Shown: positions 1 through 9,505, counted from the stretch's first letter. The stretch is DNA of 18,044 nucleotides from Armatimonadaceae bacterium (GCA_030446525.1 JAUJNC010000156.1:1-18044); one strand, 5' to 3'. Numbers and translations: made by a program. Notes: generated by a model not told the origin, from the sequence alone.

Positions 1-2346
1 CGGCGTGCCGCGCTGGACGAGATAGAGCGTGACCACGCTGGCAAGCGCGCCGATCACCGCGCCGGTGCCGTGCGCGCGGCGCGTGAACAGGCCCAGCGCG
101 AACAGGCCGGCCAGCGCGCCGCCGGTCAGCCCCAGCATCGCCAGAAAGGCGTCCCAGGTGGACTCGATGTCCAGATACGTCATCGCCAGCGCGACCGCCG
201 TGCCGATCACGCCGGAGAGGAGCGTCGCCCGGCGCGCGCTGGCCAGCCGCGCGGCGTCGCTCAGGCCCGGGCGAAGCCGCGCGTGAAAATCGGTCACCCA
301 GGCGGTGGCGATGCTGTTGAGGCTGCTCGTGGGCTGCGCGGCCGCGAAGAGGCCGGCGACCACCAGGCCGCCCAGCCCGGCGGGCATCTCGTTGACCCTG
401 AAAAGCGCGAAGATCGCCAGGACCAGGAGCGCGTTGGCCCAGATCGAGCGCGCGGCCTGGCGCTCGTCCCGGGTGGGCACGTAGCGCTGCACGACGTCCT
501 GGCCGGCGGTGTAGGGGATCAGGTTGGGAAAGGCGTTGCCGAGGAGGATCACCCAGCCGGTGGCCACGCTCAGGCCGGCGTCCCAGCGCAGCGGGCCGAA
601 GCCTTTGTCGTCCGCGGCCGCGATCTGGGCCAGGCCGGCGGCGCCGCCGGGGATCCCGCCGACGATGACGAGCAGGGTGACGAGCGCGCCGGCCAGCAGG
701 ATCACCGTCTGGGCCACGTCCGTCCAGACCACCGCCTCGATGCCGCCGGCGGAGGCCATCGCGATGCAGATCACGCCCATGATCAGGATGCTGGTGCGCA
801 TGGAGAAGTTGCTCACCGTGGCGAGCGCGAGCGCCGGCAGGTAGAGCACGATCGCCGTGCGGCCGATCTGCAGGACGATGAACGAGAGGCTGCCGAACCA
901 GCGCGCGGCGAGGTTGAAACGCTTCTCGAGGTATTCATAGGCGGAGGTGACATCGAGCTGGCGGAAGAACGGCAGGTAGACGGCGATGATCACGGGCGCG
1001 AGCAGGAGCACCGGGATGTTGGCAAGGAAGAAGGTCCAGTCGGTCGCGTAGGCTTTGGCGGGGACCGCCATGAACGTGAGCGAGGAGAGCATCGTGGCAT
1101 AGATGCTCAGGCCGACCGCCCACCACGGGATGCGCTGCCCGCCGCGGAAGAACTCCTCGCTGGTGCGCTTGCGGCCGACCAGCCAGGTGATGCCCATCAT
1201 GATCAGCGGATAGCAGCCAAGCGCGGCGTAATTGGCCCAGCCGAACGCGGCCTCGCGCCGGGTCCCCTCCGCCGACCAGACCTCCGGCGAACGCACACCC
1301 GGCCGCGCCTCGCCGCTCGCGATAACGAACTGCCCCTGCCAGGGGGTCACCGGCGTGGTCACCAGCGAGAACGGCGCCGTGCCCGCGCGCGTCCAGGTGT
1401 CGGTGATGGTGTGGTACGCCAGGGCCTCGCGCGGGAAGCCGGGGTGATTCACCGGCGGCTGCAGGTGGATCTGCGAGGCGTCGTCGCCGCCCAGGACCAG
1501 CAGGTGCGACTGGCCGGACGGGAGCGCGGGCGACGGCGCGGCCACCGCCGGGCGCGGCAGGTCGGCGCAGCGTTTCCAGCCGTTGCCGGGCGTGAAGCGG
1601 TACGCGTCGCGCAGATATTCACGCACGGGTTTGCCGTCGGGGCCGGCGCGCAGCTTCACCCCGCTGAAGAGGAAGAACGAGCCGTCCTGCACGCCCGCCA
1701 CGGCCAGCATCCTTCCGGGACCCGGCCAGGGCTCCCGCTCCCGCCAGCGCGCATCGGGACGGGACAGGTCCAGCGCCCAGAACGTCTTCAGCGCCGTGGT
1801 CGCATCCGGCGTTTCGATACCCCCGGCGACGTACAGCATGTCTCCGAGCAGCGCGCCGCTGGCGTTGGCGCACGGCCGCGGCAGGCTCGGCAGCGGCGTT
1901 GCCGTGAGCTTGCCGCCCGCGTATTTGAGCAGGAACACATCCGGGTAGTGCCGCCGGGCGTCGCTGCCGCCGGCGCAGACGACGCCGTCCTGCGCCGTGA
2001 CGCTCACGCCGTAGGCCAGAGGGCGTGGGAGCTTGAGTCCGGTCTTCCACGTGCCGCCCGGCTTCTCCAGCACGAAGGCCGAGTCATACCAGACCTTGCT
2101 GCCGCCCTCCCAGGGCCGCTTGTCCGGAAAGTTCGCCCCGCCGGCGATGATGAGCGCCCCGCCGCTCACACCCGCAAAGGGCGCGGCGAAACCTTCCCGA
2201 TCGGGAATGGGCGGCAGTTGCTTCCATCGAAGTGAGGTGTTCATCCGGGGGGATTGGTCTGTCTGCGCGAATGCGGGCAGGCTCACGATAGCGAACAGCC
2301 ACGCGACCGCAACGGCGATGCGCAGGAACGAAATTGCAGATGCCAT
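1..2346 (-). CDS. Permuted kelch mutarotase (NanM-like) fused to sodium:solute symporter, 3' partial
   Basis: The frame is open for 782 codons and leaves the window at its left edge, so the C-terminus is missing. Residues 1-28 look like a signal peptide ending AFA|Q. Residues about 36-365 read as a kelch propeller of the cyclically permuted mutarotase type (WKQLPPIPDREGFAAPFAGV, then AGGANFPDKRPWEGG and later AGGS, AGGI and GGDDAS turns). From about residue 369 a sodium:solute symporter (SSS) domain begins, with EEFFRGGQRIPWWAVGLS, SAYEYLEKRFN, GGIEAVVWTDVAQ, GQDVVQRY and QPTSSLNSIATAWVTDF. Known relatives convert sialic acid anomers or epimers outside the membrane and import the sugar with Na+; the substrate here is inferred from neighbours. 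The ATG lies 5 nt after the stop of sialidase copy 1, so translation is probably coupled. The segment between FALF and VNEMPAGL appears to lack several dozen residues usual in the family. Confidence 0.9.
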   Translation of the reverse strand, partial: MASAISFLRIAVAVAWLFAIVSLPAFAQTDQSPRMNTSLRWKQLPPIPDREGFAAPFAGVSGGALIIAGGANFPDKRPWEGGSKVWYDSAFVLEKPGGTWKTGLKLPRPLAYGVSVTAQDGVVCAGGSDARRHYPDVFLLKYAGGKLTATPLPSLPRPCANASGALLGDMLYVAGGIETPDATTALKTFWALDLSRPDARWREREPWPGPGRMLAVAGVQDGSFFLFSGVKLRAGPDGKPVREYLRDAYRFTPGNGWKRCADLPRPAVAAPSPALPSGQSHLLVLGGDDASQIHLQPPVNHPGFPREALAYHTITDTWTRAGTAPFSLVTTPVTPWQGQFVIASGEARPGVRSPEVWSAEGTRREAAFGWANYAALGCYPLIMMGITWLVGRKRTSEEFFRGGQRIPWWAVGLSIYATMLSSLTFMAVPAKAYATDWTFFLANIPVLLLAPVIIAVYLPFFRQLDVTSAYEYLEKRFNLAARWFGSLSFIVLQIGRTAIVLYLPALALATVSNFSMRTSILIMGVICIAMASAGGIEAVVWTDVAQTVILLAGALVTLLVIVGGIPGGAAGLAQIAAADDKGFGPLRWDAGLSVATGWVILLGNAFPNLIPYTAGQDVVQRYVPTRDERQAARSIWANALLVLAIFALFRVNEMPAGLGGLVVAGLFAAAQPTSSLNSIATAWVTDFHARLRPGLSDAARLASARRATLLSGVIGTAVALAMTYLDIESTWDAFLAMLGLTGGALAGLFALGLFTRRAHGTGAVIGALASVVTLYLVQRGTP

Positions 2347-2351
2347 TTCCG

Positions 2352-3948
2352 TTACCATTCGCCTTCCCCGTCGAATTTTTCGCGCTTATTCTCGCTGAAA
2401 CGCTGCGCAGCCTGGTTGATAGCGGCGAGGATTTCGCTGCTGGCTTTGCCTGCTTTGCCTGCAGTGTCGCGCGCAGCGGCAATGACCGTCTCGCATTCAT
2501 TAGTCCAGTTCTGGGGCGTCGGTAGCAGGTCGCTGCAGGTGAGTCCGCCATCGTCGCTGCGTTTCATCGGCCCGCACGCGCCGCCGTGACCATACGTCCA
2601 GACAGCGTAGATCGTCTTCCCGTCCGGCATCAGCAGCGTGGCGGGATGGCCAAGGTCAAGGGTAGGGATCGTCGGCGACGTTGCCGGCTTTACTGCCTTG
2701 GCCTCTGCGGGCTGCGAGCCGCTGAGCGCATCTTTGCCCTCCGTCAGCCATTCGAGGTTGAAGCGGGCGAGGGTGAGCTGTCTTTGACGTTCATAGAAGC
2801 ACAGAACCGTCCCGTCGGGCAGCACGGTCATATCGGAATAGGCGCTGGGTCCTTCCTCCAGCACTTTATTCACCGGCCAGGTCTGGCCTTCGTCGTAGCT
2901 CAGCTTGACCGACAGGTTCCTGCGCTCGCGCGCCTGACCCGGCGCCTCACTCCGGCTGGGACGCGGGCTCAGGTTGTGGGGATTGGCGAAGAGGATGCGG
3001 TTCTTGTCGGCGTCGGGCCTGGCCGAAAAGCGCACGATGCTGGCCATACAGATCGGCTCCAGTAGGGCCGCATCGAGGCGCGGCGTCGACCAGCCGGTGG
3101 CGCCGTCGGGGCTGGTGACCACGAGCCGCCGGTGGGGCTTGGACTCGCTGCGGACGTTGCGCATCACGCGCCCATCGGCCAGCTCAACGGCGGCGGTCTC
3201 GTTGGGGCTGATCCATCGGCGGTGTTCGGCGCCGCGACCTCGCCGCACGCCGGGTATAACACCCACCCGTCGTCGCTATGCGGTGGTCCCGCCAGTCACC
3301 GACGGCGGAGCATGTGGTGCCAGCCGGAAAAGCCACACCGGTACCACAAGGCGTACGCCTTTCGCTGAATGCGTGCCCCGGTCCGGCGGCAGGACCTTCA
3401 ATCGCCGCGGGCCGGAACTTCTCAAACGTGCTGGTGATCTCGACGGGCTTGCGGAAGCTCACGCCGTCATCGTCGCTGCGCAGGTAGAAGCAGCGGGCGT
3501 ATTCCACGCAGTAAGAGGAAGTGCACCGCCCGCTGTACCGATCCACGATGGCAACAGGGTTGTTGACGGTCTGGCCGCTCTGGCTGCCGAGCTTCTTCTC
3601 GAGCGCGACAAGACTTGCGGAACAGACGCTCGCCGAATGGGCGATGTGCTGGGAGGTCCCATTTTCTTTCACCATCCGTTGAGCGGCGCAGCAGGATATC
3701 GATGGTGTCCCAGTCGCTCTTGCCCGTGCGGCGAGCCTCGCAGTAGGCGAGCACGGTCGCTCGTCCGCGTGGTCGCCGAGGATCTGGAACCGGCACTGCC
3801 TGCTTGAATCACGCGCCACGGCAGTGAAGGATCTTCTTCTCCGGCGCAGGCGGCTCGCGGCGCTGAGAGCCGAAGTTACCAAAGCGTACCGTCATGGCAA
3901 AAACGATGCGTCGTATAGTGCGCAGCAGAGGTTGCCTGCCTGATCCAT
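2352..3948 (-). pseudogene. Exo-alpha-sialidase (BNR/Asp-box), copy 1, frame-disrupted
   Basis: The gene would remove terminal sialic acid from glycoconjugates outside the cell. It is recognisable in several frames. Positions about 3790-3680 give VLAYCEARRTGKSDWDTIDI followed by LLRRSTDG, about 3600-3400 give TVNNPVAIVDR, CVEYARCFYLRSDDDG and FEKFRP, and 2352-3225 is one open stretch from [14 protein letters not shown] to the end. Asp-boxes include STDGERKW, SDDDGVSF and SYDEGQTW. At least four small indels separate these pieces, and the VVPVWL core (about 3340) sits in a third frame. The start at 3948 is chosen because AGAGG lies 7 nt upstream of that ATG. After the usual family end ([11 protein letters not shown]) the frame continues about 110 residues into part of a second BNR-like module ([18 protein letters not shown]) and a helical tail. 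Family assignment is firm; whether the break is biological is not. Confidence 0.8.
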
Positions 3949-3958
3949 AGGAATGCCT

Positions 3959-5664
3959 CTAGAGGTGTTTTGTTCCATTCCAGTACCTGACCATCCCGCT
4001 CCAAACGGGGGCGCAGTTTCTTATAATCCACCTTCTGGACCGGCACACCGTCATCAGTCGATATTTACGCCGCGGTCGCCGCCGATTGGCCTGTGACCAT
4101 AAACACCGGCTCCATCCGGATACTGCTGAAGGCGGTATGGCTCGCCGAAAGGGCGAACGGCAGAAGGTTTTCGCACTCCTCGCCTTCGGTGCTATGGCCC
4201 CGTAGCCGATCCGGTACGGGCGAAGCCGCCGCGGCCCGTGGCCGTCTTGCCCTCGGATCACCGTACCGTCCCGGACGATGCGGCGGATCTCATGGGTGTC
4301 GATGCCGTAGGAACCGAGTCCAGGTAGAATCCGGCGCCACCTGGCGATCGAAGGTGTGGTGCTCCGTCAGCACCAGATCCGACACCATACGGCGTCCTTC
4401 GCCATAGATCTGGTGCGGCCAGCCGCCGTTGTCGACGAACTCGTCTTTGGGCAGGCCGAAGCGGCGCATCTCGTCGCGCACTTTCACCGGCACGCGCGGA
4501 TCGGTCGCGAGGAAGTGCAGCAGACCGCGATGGTAGTTCTCGTGCTCCCGCGCAATGACCGCACGGCAGGCGCGTCGCCTCCAGGCCGTTCCAGGCTCGC
4601 CGAACGGAGTGCTGCCGAAGAAGGTCGCCGTGTTGAAATCCACTTCGCGCCCAGCAGCGGGTCGACGCGGAGAACAGCGCAGGTCCATGTCGTCGCCCTG
4701 CGCGGTCGGCCCGCGATGAACCGCGCGACCAGCTCGCCTTCGGATCGGCGGTCAAACGGTGGTGTGGTCGAGAATACGGTCGTCGCACGTCGTCGAGCAG
4801 AGCCGGAAACCGTGCGCCTGCACGCCGGGTGCGAGGTCGCCTTCGTTGCCGGGTTCGCCACGGCTGCTGCCGCAAGCAGAACGAAGCCGCTTTTCGGGTC
4901 GCCCAGCACGACATGCGGGTCCAGCGGAGATATCGCGATCCCAGACGCCCAGCCCGTCGGGAAGACGGCCGTTGGATCCAGGCTTCTCATGGCCGAGGCG
5001 CGGCCCGGAACCGGGGGCTATAGTGAAAGCCGTTATAGGTCTCGCCGTATTTGGCGTTTCCCTCGCGCATCGGCGTGTAGAGAACGCCGACGTAGCCATC
5101 CGGAAGGTCGCCGGTGGCGTCGATGAACATCCGTGCGCGAAAACACCATGCCGTCTGGGCGACGAGTTCACTTCGATGCGCGCGCCTTGCCCCACGGACG
5201 CCGGAGAACGTGCCTCGAAAAACACGGGCGCCTGCGCCTCCTGCGCCATCTCGTGAAACAGCTCCTCCGCCGTGTGGGGCTCGATAGCGAACGCGCCGCC
5301 TGTCGCCACGGCGGAGGCGGTCCGCTTGCTTTCCCGAACGGGCGATCCCGGGCGAGCGTCTTGCCGTAGCGGCCGACGGAAAGGTGAAATACTCCCGCGC
5401 CAGACCACCGACGGAGCGCCGGATCGCCCATCCACCGCACTCAGACCGCCCGCCGTCATTTCCGCCCAGATGCCTGCCCGGCTCGACAACGATCGCCGTC
5501 TTGCCCATCGCGCCGCCTGCCGCAGCGACGACCCCCGCCTGACGTGCGCCGTAGCTTACCGCGTCCGATTCGACGACCTTTACAGGCTCAGCGGCCCGAG
5601 ATTCGGAGGCCTTTCACCTGGGACCCGCCCCAGCGCAAAGCAGCAATGCGGTTTTCTCTGCCAT
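3959..5664 (-). pseudogene. FAD-dependent oxidoreductase (FAD_oxidored family), frame-disrupted
   Basis: The pieces read in order as one secreted or periplasmic FAD-dependent oxidoreductase of the Pfam FAD_oxidored type. Seen are a nucleotide-binding N-terminus (VSYGARQAGVVAA, then MGKTAIVVEPGRHLGG), SVGGLAREYF, MFIDATGDL, MREGNAKYGETYNGFHYSPR, REHENYHRGLLHFLATDPRV, DEMRRFGLPKDEFVDNGGWP, MVSDLVLTEHHTFDRQVAPD, MEPVFMVTGQSAATAA and a C-terminus KLRPRLERDGQVLEWNKTPL. These lie in all three minus frames, separated by roughly ten or more small indels such as an extra A in GGAAATGACG near 5460. The proposed ATG at 5664 has GAGG just upstream and begins a short hydrophobic leader (MAEKTALLLCAG). The substrate is unknown. 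Such oxidoreductases are common beside sialidases and sugar transporters in Planctomycetota-like clusters. The exact stop is uncertain because the last frame reads on past 3959. Confidence 0.72.
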
Positions 5665-5695
5665 GCCTCATTCTTGGTGGGTCCGGCGCGGGGTA

Positions 5696-6403
5696 TCACG
5701 CCACGGGAGGGTCGGGGGCGGGCGTATGGACGACGCCGCGCGCAATGCCGGTCAGAGTGTCGCTCCATGACCGACTGCGCCGCCGCCCATCCGCAGGCGC
5801 GCAGATGCTGGACCATCTGCCGGTGCTCCTCGACGGCATTGCGCACCGTCTGCGCGTCGACCAGCATCGGGTCGCGACCTGGAAGAACTCCTGGATCAGA
5901 TCGCCGAACTGGAAGAGGAACTGTTGTTGGCCCGCCGCCGAAGGTACGCGATGAAGGCGACATCGCGCTCGACGGCGATACCCTCAACCTCGTCGGCCTC
6001 TATGAGCGGTTCGCCATCTCCATACGCTGGAAATGCTCTTCGCCGGCCATGTTCCGCCACCGCGGCAACGAACTGATCGCCAACGCGCCGGGCGACGAAA
6101 AGATCGTTGATATCCGCCGGCTGAGCACGCCATCAAGGCTACGACACCTCGGCGAGCAGGCGGGATCGATGGGTAGACGCGCATCGCCAGGTAGCGCACC
6201 AGAGCCCCAACATCTCCCGGTGTTGGGCGCCTCGCGCAAGCGTCGGCCGCAGCTCACCACAGGTCAGCAGCGCCAGCGTCGCTCCGTCGACGAACGATCG
6301 CCGGGCTGCAGTTGACGACTAAAATAAACGAACTGCAGCACCTCTGAAAACAAAGCAGATCAGCGCTGGACGGTCTCTAGATCCTGTCGCTCGTCTGCTT
6401 CAT
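5696..6403 (-). pseudogene. GntR-family regulator, FadR/FCD subfamily, frame-disrupted
   Basis: Reading across frames gives a FadR-type GntR repressor. The N-terminal winged helix is seen as QLQPGDR (about 6310) and, with indels, GVSRPTLREAL-like and EMLGLVRYLAGDGV-like segments (about 6250-6180). The FCD ligand-binding domain follows, with RVGDQFVAAVAEH, GDGEPLIEADE, DVAFH (across a shift), FGDLIQEFFQVATRDPMLVD, NAVEEHRQMVQHLRA and AAAQSVMERH, ending at a TGA at 5698-5696. The span corresponds to about 235 codons, normal for the family. The ATG at 6403 is the best start, with MKQTSDR matching the usual polar N-terminus. The product would control the surrounding sialidase/lyase/transporter genes; that role is inferred from position only. 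At least four indels disrupt the reading frame. Confidence 0.6.
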
Positions 6404-6418
6404 GATGCTCGTCAGTTG

Positions 6419-6432
6419 CTGGACTGGTCCAG
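6419..6432. promoter_or_regulatory. Candidate GntR operator palindrome
   Basis: CTGGACTGGTCCAG has perfect 6-nt arms (CTGGAC/GTCCAG) around a 2-nt centre. It lies 15 nt upstream of the proposed regulator start and downstream of sialidase copy 2. The location suits autoregulation by the adjacent FadR-type repressor, whose relatives bind short palindromes. Function is inferred only from symmetry and location. Confidence 0.3.
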
Positions 6433-6496
6433 TAAATTCAAATCTCCAGGGTCTCTTCTCTAAGACCAGACGGTTGTGCATCAACCAGCGCAGTTT

Positions 6497-7755
6497 TCAT
6501 TTCGGCAATGTCGCCCATCGGTCAGCCAGCGCGCCCAGATCGAGCGGGCCAGCAAGACGGTTTATCCATTCAAAGCAGCGCGTCGTCCATCGTACCGAGG
6601 CGGCCAGATCAGACGTGCGCCAGCCAGCCTCTGGCAATGTGACCAACGAACCCGGAATACGGCCTTCGTCGTAGCTGGAAGCAGTCGACTGATTTCCATG
6701 CCGCCGCCTCTGCGAATGCGCACTTCGTTCAGGCGCGGAACCAGTTGTACGGATTGGCAAGGATGCAGTTCTGCTCATCTGCGCGGTTTTCCGACAGCCA
6801 TACGATGGCGCCATAGGCCCCAGTTTCGAGCAGTGCCTCATCAGCGCAGCGTCAGCAGCCAGTCGCCCCACATCGGGACTGGTGACAACAACAAACCGAC
6901 GGTTCAGTTTCGACATCTTACTGAACATTGTTGAGCATCACGCGCCCATCAGCCCGAACAACTGGCGGCTAATCTCGTTGGGGCCTGATCCACTCGTCGG
7001 TGTTGGGCACCGCGATCTCTCAGCCTGCCAACTCTTGCCCTGTCGTCACTATAGATGGTCACTAGCGCCCGCCGCATTATCCGTACGCCGGTGCCGAAGG
7101 ACAGCCGAACCGGGCACGATAAGGCAGCCATCACGTTCTTCAGGCGGATGCCATGCACAGGTCCAGTAAGCAGGGAACCCGCCACGTCGTGCCGCAGGCC
7201 GGAACTTCTCCAGAGGCGCTGGTGATCTCGACCGGCGCGGAAGGTCGAGCCGTCATCGTCGCTGCGCGGGTAGAAACGGCAGGCGTACTCCCGGACGGTA
7301 GAAGTGCACGCACGCACCGCTCTGGGTAATCCACGACCAGCGGGATGTTGGCAATCTTCAATCGTCGCCAGACTGCGCTTCTGCTCGGCGGCGACGCCGA
7401 CGCGGCCCGCTCACCCAGATGGGCGATGTGCCAGGGCAATACCCAGTGCACCCGGCAGAACGAACAGGGCCAGAAGCGCAGCAAGTTCATCGATGGTGTC
7501 GATCTGCGCCAGCGCCGGAAGGCTACCGCCAGCAGTAAGGCCGGGACCGTCCCCGCCTTTGGTCGACGATGCCGGAATACAGTACAGGCCGTAGCGAATC
7601 ACACCACCGCCTTCGAAAAGTCGCTCTTCTCCCAGAAGAGGCGGCAGATCAGCGGTATGCGCGACAACCACATCACTCCTTCACCTCGAGCAGCCAAACC
7701 AGCGGAACATAATACACCACCAACGCCCAGAAACTGACCAGCAGTTTTCCCTCAT
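6497..7755 (-). pseudogene. Exo-alpha-sialidase (BNR/Asp-box), copy 2, frame-disrupted
   Basis: This is a paralogue of the sialidase at 2352-3948. A hydrophobic leader (KLLVSFWALVVYYVPLVWLL, about 7745-7685) is followed by LPPLLGEERLFEGG and the RIP-type motif GLYCIP. Next come a DTIDE segment matching DTIDILLRR in copy 1, WHIAHLGE, YACRFYPRSDDDGSTF, TGPVHGIRLKN, LVTIYSDD, LNRRFVVVTSPD, the Asp-box SYDEGR and a C-terminus resembling LARFDLGWLTDGR in another frame. The gene ends where the family normally ends, without the extra module of copy 1. Many small indels break it. The nucleotide sequence around the YACRFYPRSDDDG segment is clearly similar to copy 1 (compare about 3466-3525 with 7250-7310), supporting duplication. 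The start is approximate; ATG at 7755 was chosen because it precedes the leader. Confidence 0.7.
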
Positions 7756-7776
7756 CACCTCATCACCGCCAGCCCG

Positions 7777-8657
7777 TCAGCATCCAGCCAGAACGGCGAA
7801 CACATCCTCGAAATCTCCAGACATTCCCAGATCATACGCAGCGCCACGCCAATAACGTCAAGCGGCTGGCGGCTGGGCGCACTGGGCGCGACCGATGCCG
7901 ATCCTCGCCATCGCCGCCTGCGGCTAACTAAGCCCCGCGCTGACTCAGCGCCAGTCATCTCCTCCGCACATCTGCCACTGCTGTGCCGGGCTAAGTCCTG
8001 CCCAGTATGCGTCATGATCTTGTGGTGAACAGCGCAGTTCGTGCGCAGTGGCGGCCTCACCGCCCACCAGCATGCTCAGGGCGACGGATCTCATCGCCAG
8101 GGATGGAAACCCGACATGTAGAGCAGCGCGGTCATCCCCGGGTCCTCATGGAGGTGAACTTGATACCAGCAAACGTCGGGATGCGCTCCACCGCCGGGAA
8201 AGTCGGCATCGGCAGCTCAACCAGCAACTGATCACCTTCTTCGCCTGTCGCCAGTAGAGCAGCAGCTCAGGCGCGCTTCCGCGATGCTCGGCGCAGAAGG
8301 CGATCGAACCACTCCATACGCGCGGAAAACCGCGCCGGGCGCCATCGGTAGCGACGGCATAGAGCGCCTGGGCTGCGCCGCCAGGCGGCCAGCTCGGCTG
8401 TCCGCCAGACAAGTGTGCGAAACGACGGCCAATTACCTTGGCGCCACCGCCTACCCGGTGCCAGTGCTCAGCGACCTGGCGGCGTTCCGAAAAGGTCAGT
8501 GGCAACTCCTCGCCGGTTGTCCCACCAGATGAAGGCCCTGTGGCCGGATTCTCCTCCAGGAAGCTGCCTGCGCAGTCAATGACTTCCAGGTGGAGGCTGC
8601 AGTCGGGTGCATTGGCGTGTGCAGTGCAGCCACGAGACCGTTCAGGTTGATTTCAAT
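7777..8657 (-). pseudogene. N-acetylneuraminate lyase / dihydrodipicolinate synthase family aldolase, frame-disrupted
   Basis: The fragments belong to the DHDPS/NanA class I aldolase family. The N-terminus reads EINLNGLVAALHTPMHP. The substrate-carboxylate motif appears as GGTTGEELPLTFSERRQVAE (about 8525-8465), followed by VGGGAKVI. The Schiff-base lysine region reads VELPMPTFPAVERIPTFAGI directly followed by KFT (about 8225-8150), where that K is the expected catalytic lysine. Further pieces are LSMLVGGEAA and MARIGIGRAQCAQPPAA near the C-terminus. The span of about 880 nt fits the family's roughly 300 residues. The start sits about 10 nt after the prepilin stop with AGGAAAA upstream; the first codon as written is ATT, possibly a miscalled ATG. 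With sialidases and a kelch-symporter beside it, cleavage of N-acetylneuraminate to ManNAc and pyruvate is the likely role, but other 2-keto-acid aldolase activities are possible. Confidence 0.68.
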
Positions 8658-8667
8658 CCGTTTTTTC

Positions 8668-9441
8668 CTACGCGAAATAATTGAAGAGCGCGGGATGAAC
8701 ACCGGTGCCGTCCGTGACGCCCTGACATATCCGACGACTTCCTTTCGCCTGATCCATGCAATTTACGCCAAAAGCACTGGCAGGTGTCGCAGTTGTTCCA
8801 GACCACTTGGCATGACCATCGCAGTAAAACGGGTACCGCCAAATTTGCTGTGTATGTTGTGTTGAGCTAATAGCGCGGTATCCGGTGCTGTAGGCGCTGA
8901 GCCGGGTCACCGAGTTCTTGGTGATGTCAATGCCCTCATGGGACCAGATAATGGACGACGGATTAGGAATCTGCGCCATCGCACGCCCAAAACCACCGAT
9001 TTCCCGTAGTACGACGCCCGGCTGAGGGCAGTCGGCGCGGCGGCGCCCGTGTTTACCTGCGCGTCGGGACATTGATACACCTGCGTGTTTTTGAGATACG
9101 GCTGTATCACGTACATCCAGTTCGAGTTTAGGAACGGCGGCAGCGTAGCTCGCAGGCTCGTTGTAAAACGCTACGATCCAGTCGCCGGAGCCGATGGAGT
9201 GAGTCGGGCATGGTTTCATCGTAGTCCTGCGTGTACATCATCAGGGCATTGCCAATCTGCTTCATGTTGAAAGGCAGGCGGTCTGCCGCGCCTTGGCGCG
9301 CGCCTGGGCGAAGACAGGAAAGAGGATAGCGGCGAGAATCGCTATGATGGCTATGACGACGAGCAACTCGATCAGCGTAAACGCACGCACTGTTCGAACA
9401 TCGGCGTATCAACCCCTGCGGGGAATGGTTACTGGAAGCAT
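8668..9441 (-). pseudogene. DUF1559-type prepilin-like protein, frame-disrupted
   Basis: The N-terminal prepilin segment [19 protein letters not shown] continues [14 protein letters not shown], the form common in Armatimonadota. It is followed by [53 protein letters not shown] and a C-terminal FYCDGHAKW box matching the H-X9-DG region of DUF1559 proteins. The ATG at 9441 has AGAGG 7 nt upstream. About five indels are needed to join the frames, including one between the start and FTLIE and one at CTTTC/AACATG (about 9270). Such proteins are exported or assembled by type II/IV pilus-like machinery; their role is poorly known. It leads the presumed sialic-acid operon, 10 nt before the lyase. Confidence 0.75.
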
Positions 9442-9505
9442 GAGATTACCTCTGCCTGGTTCTCCAGGAAATTTGGGAATTGGTCGGACCAAGTCCTAGA
9501 CTAAG

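Noticed and set aside
70..2235. Plus-strand open frame of 721 codons
   Set aside because: Highly charged low-complexity product (runs of R, G, D, H) exactly opposite the well-conserved kelch-symporter gene; an antisense frame typical of GC-rich coding DNA.
6305..6339. 9-bp inverted repeat GCTGCAGTT/AACTGCAGC with AT-rich core, considered as an operator or attenuator
   Set aside because: It lies inside the codons for the winged-helix N-terminus of the regulator (VLQF...RQLQPGDR), so coincidence is likely.
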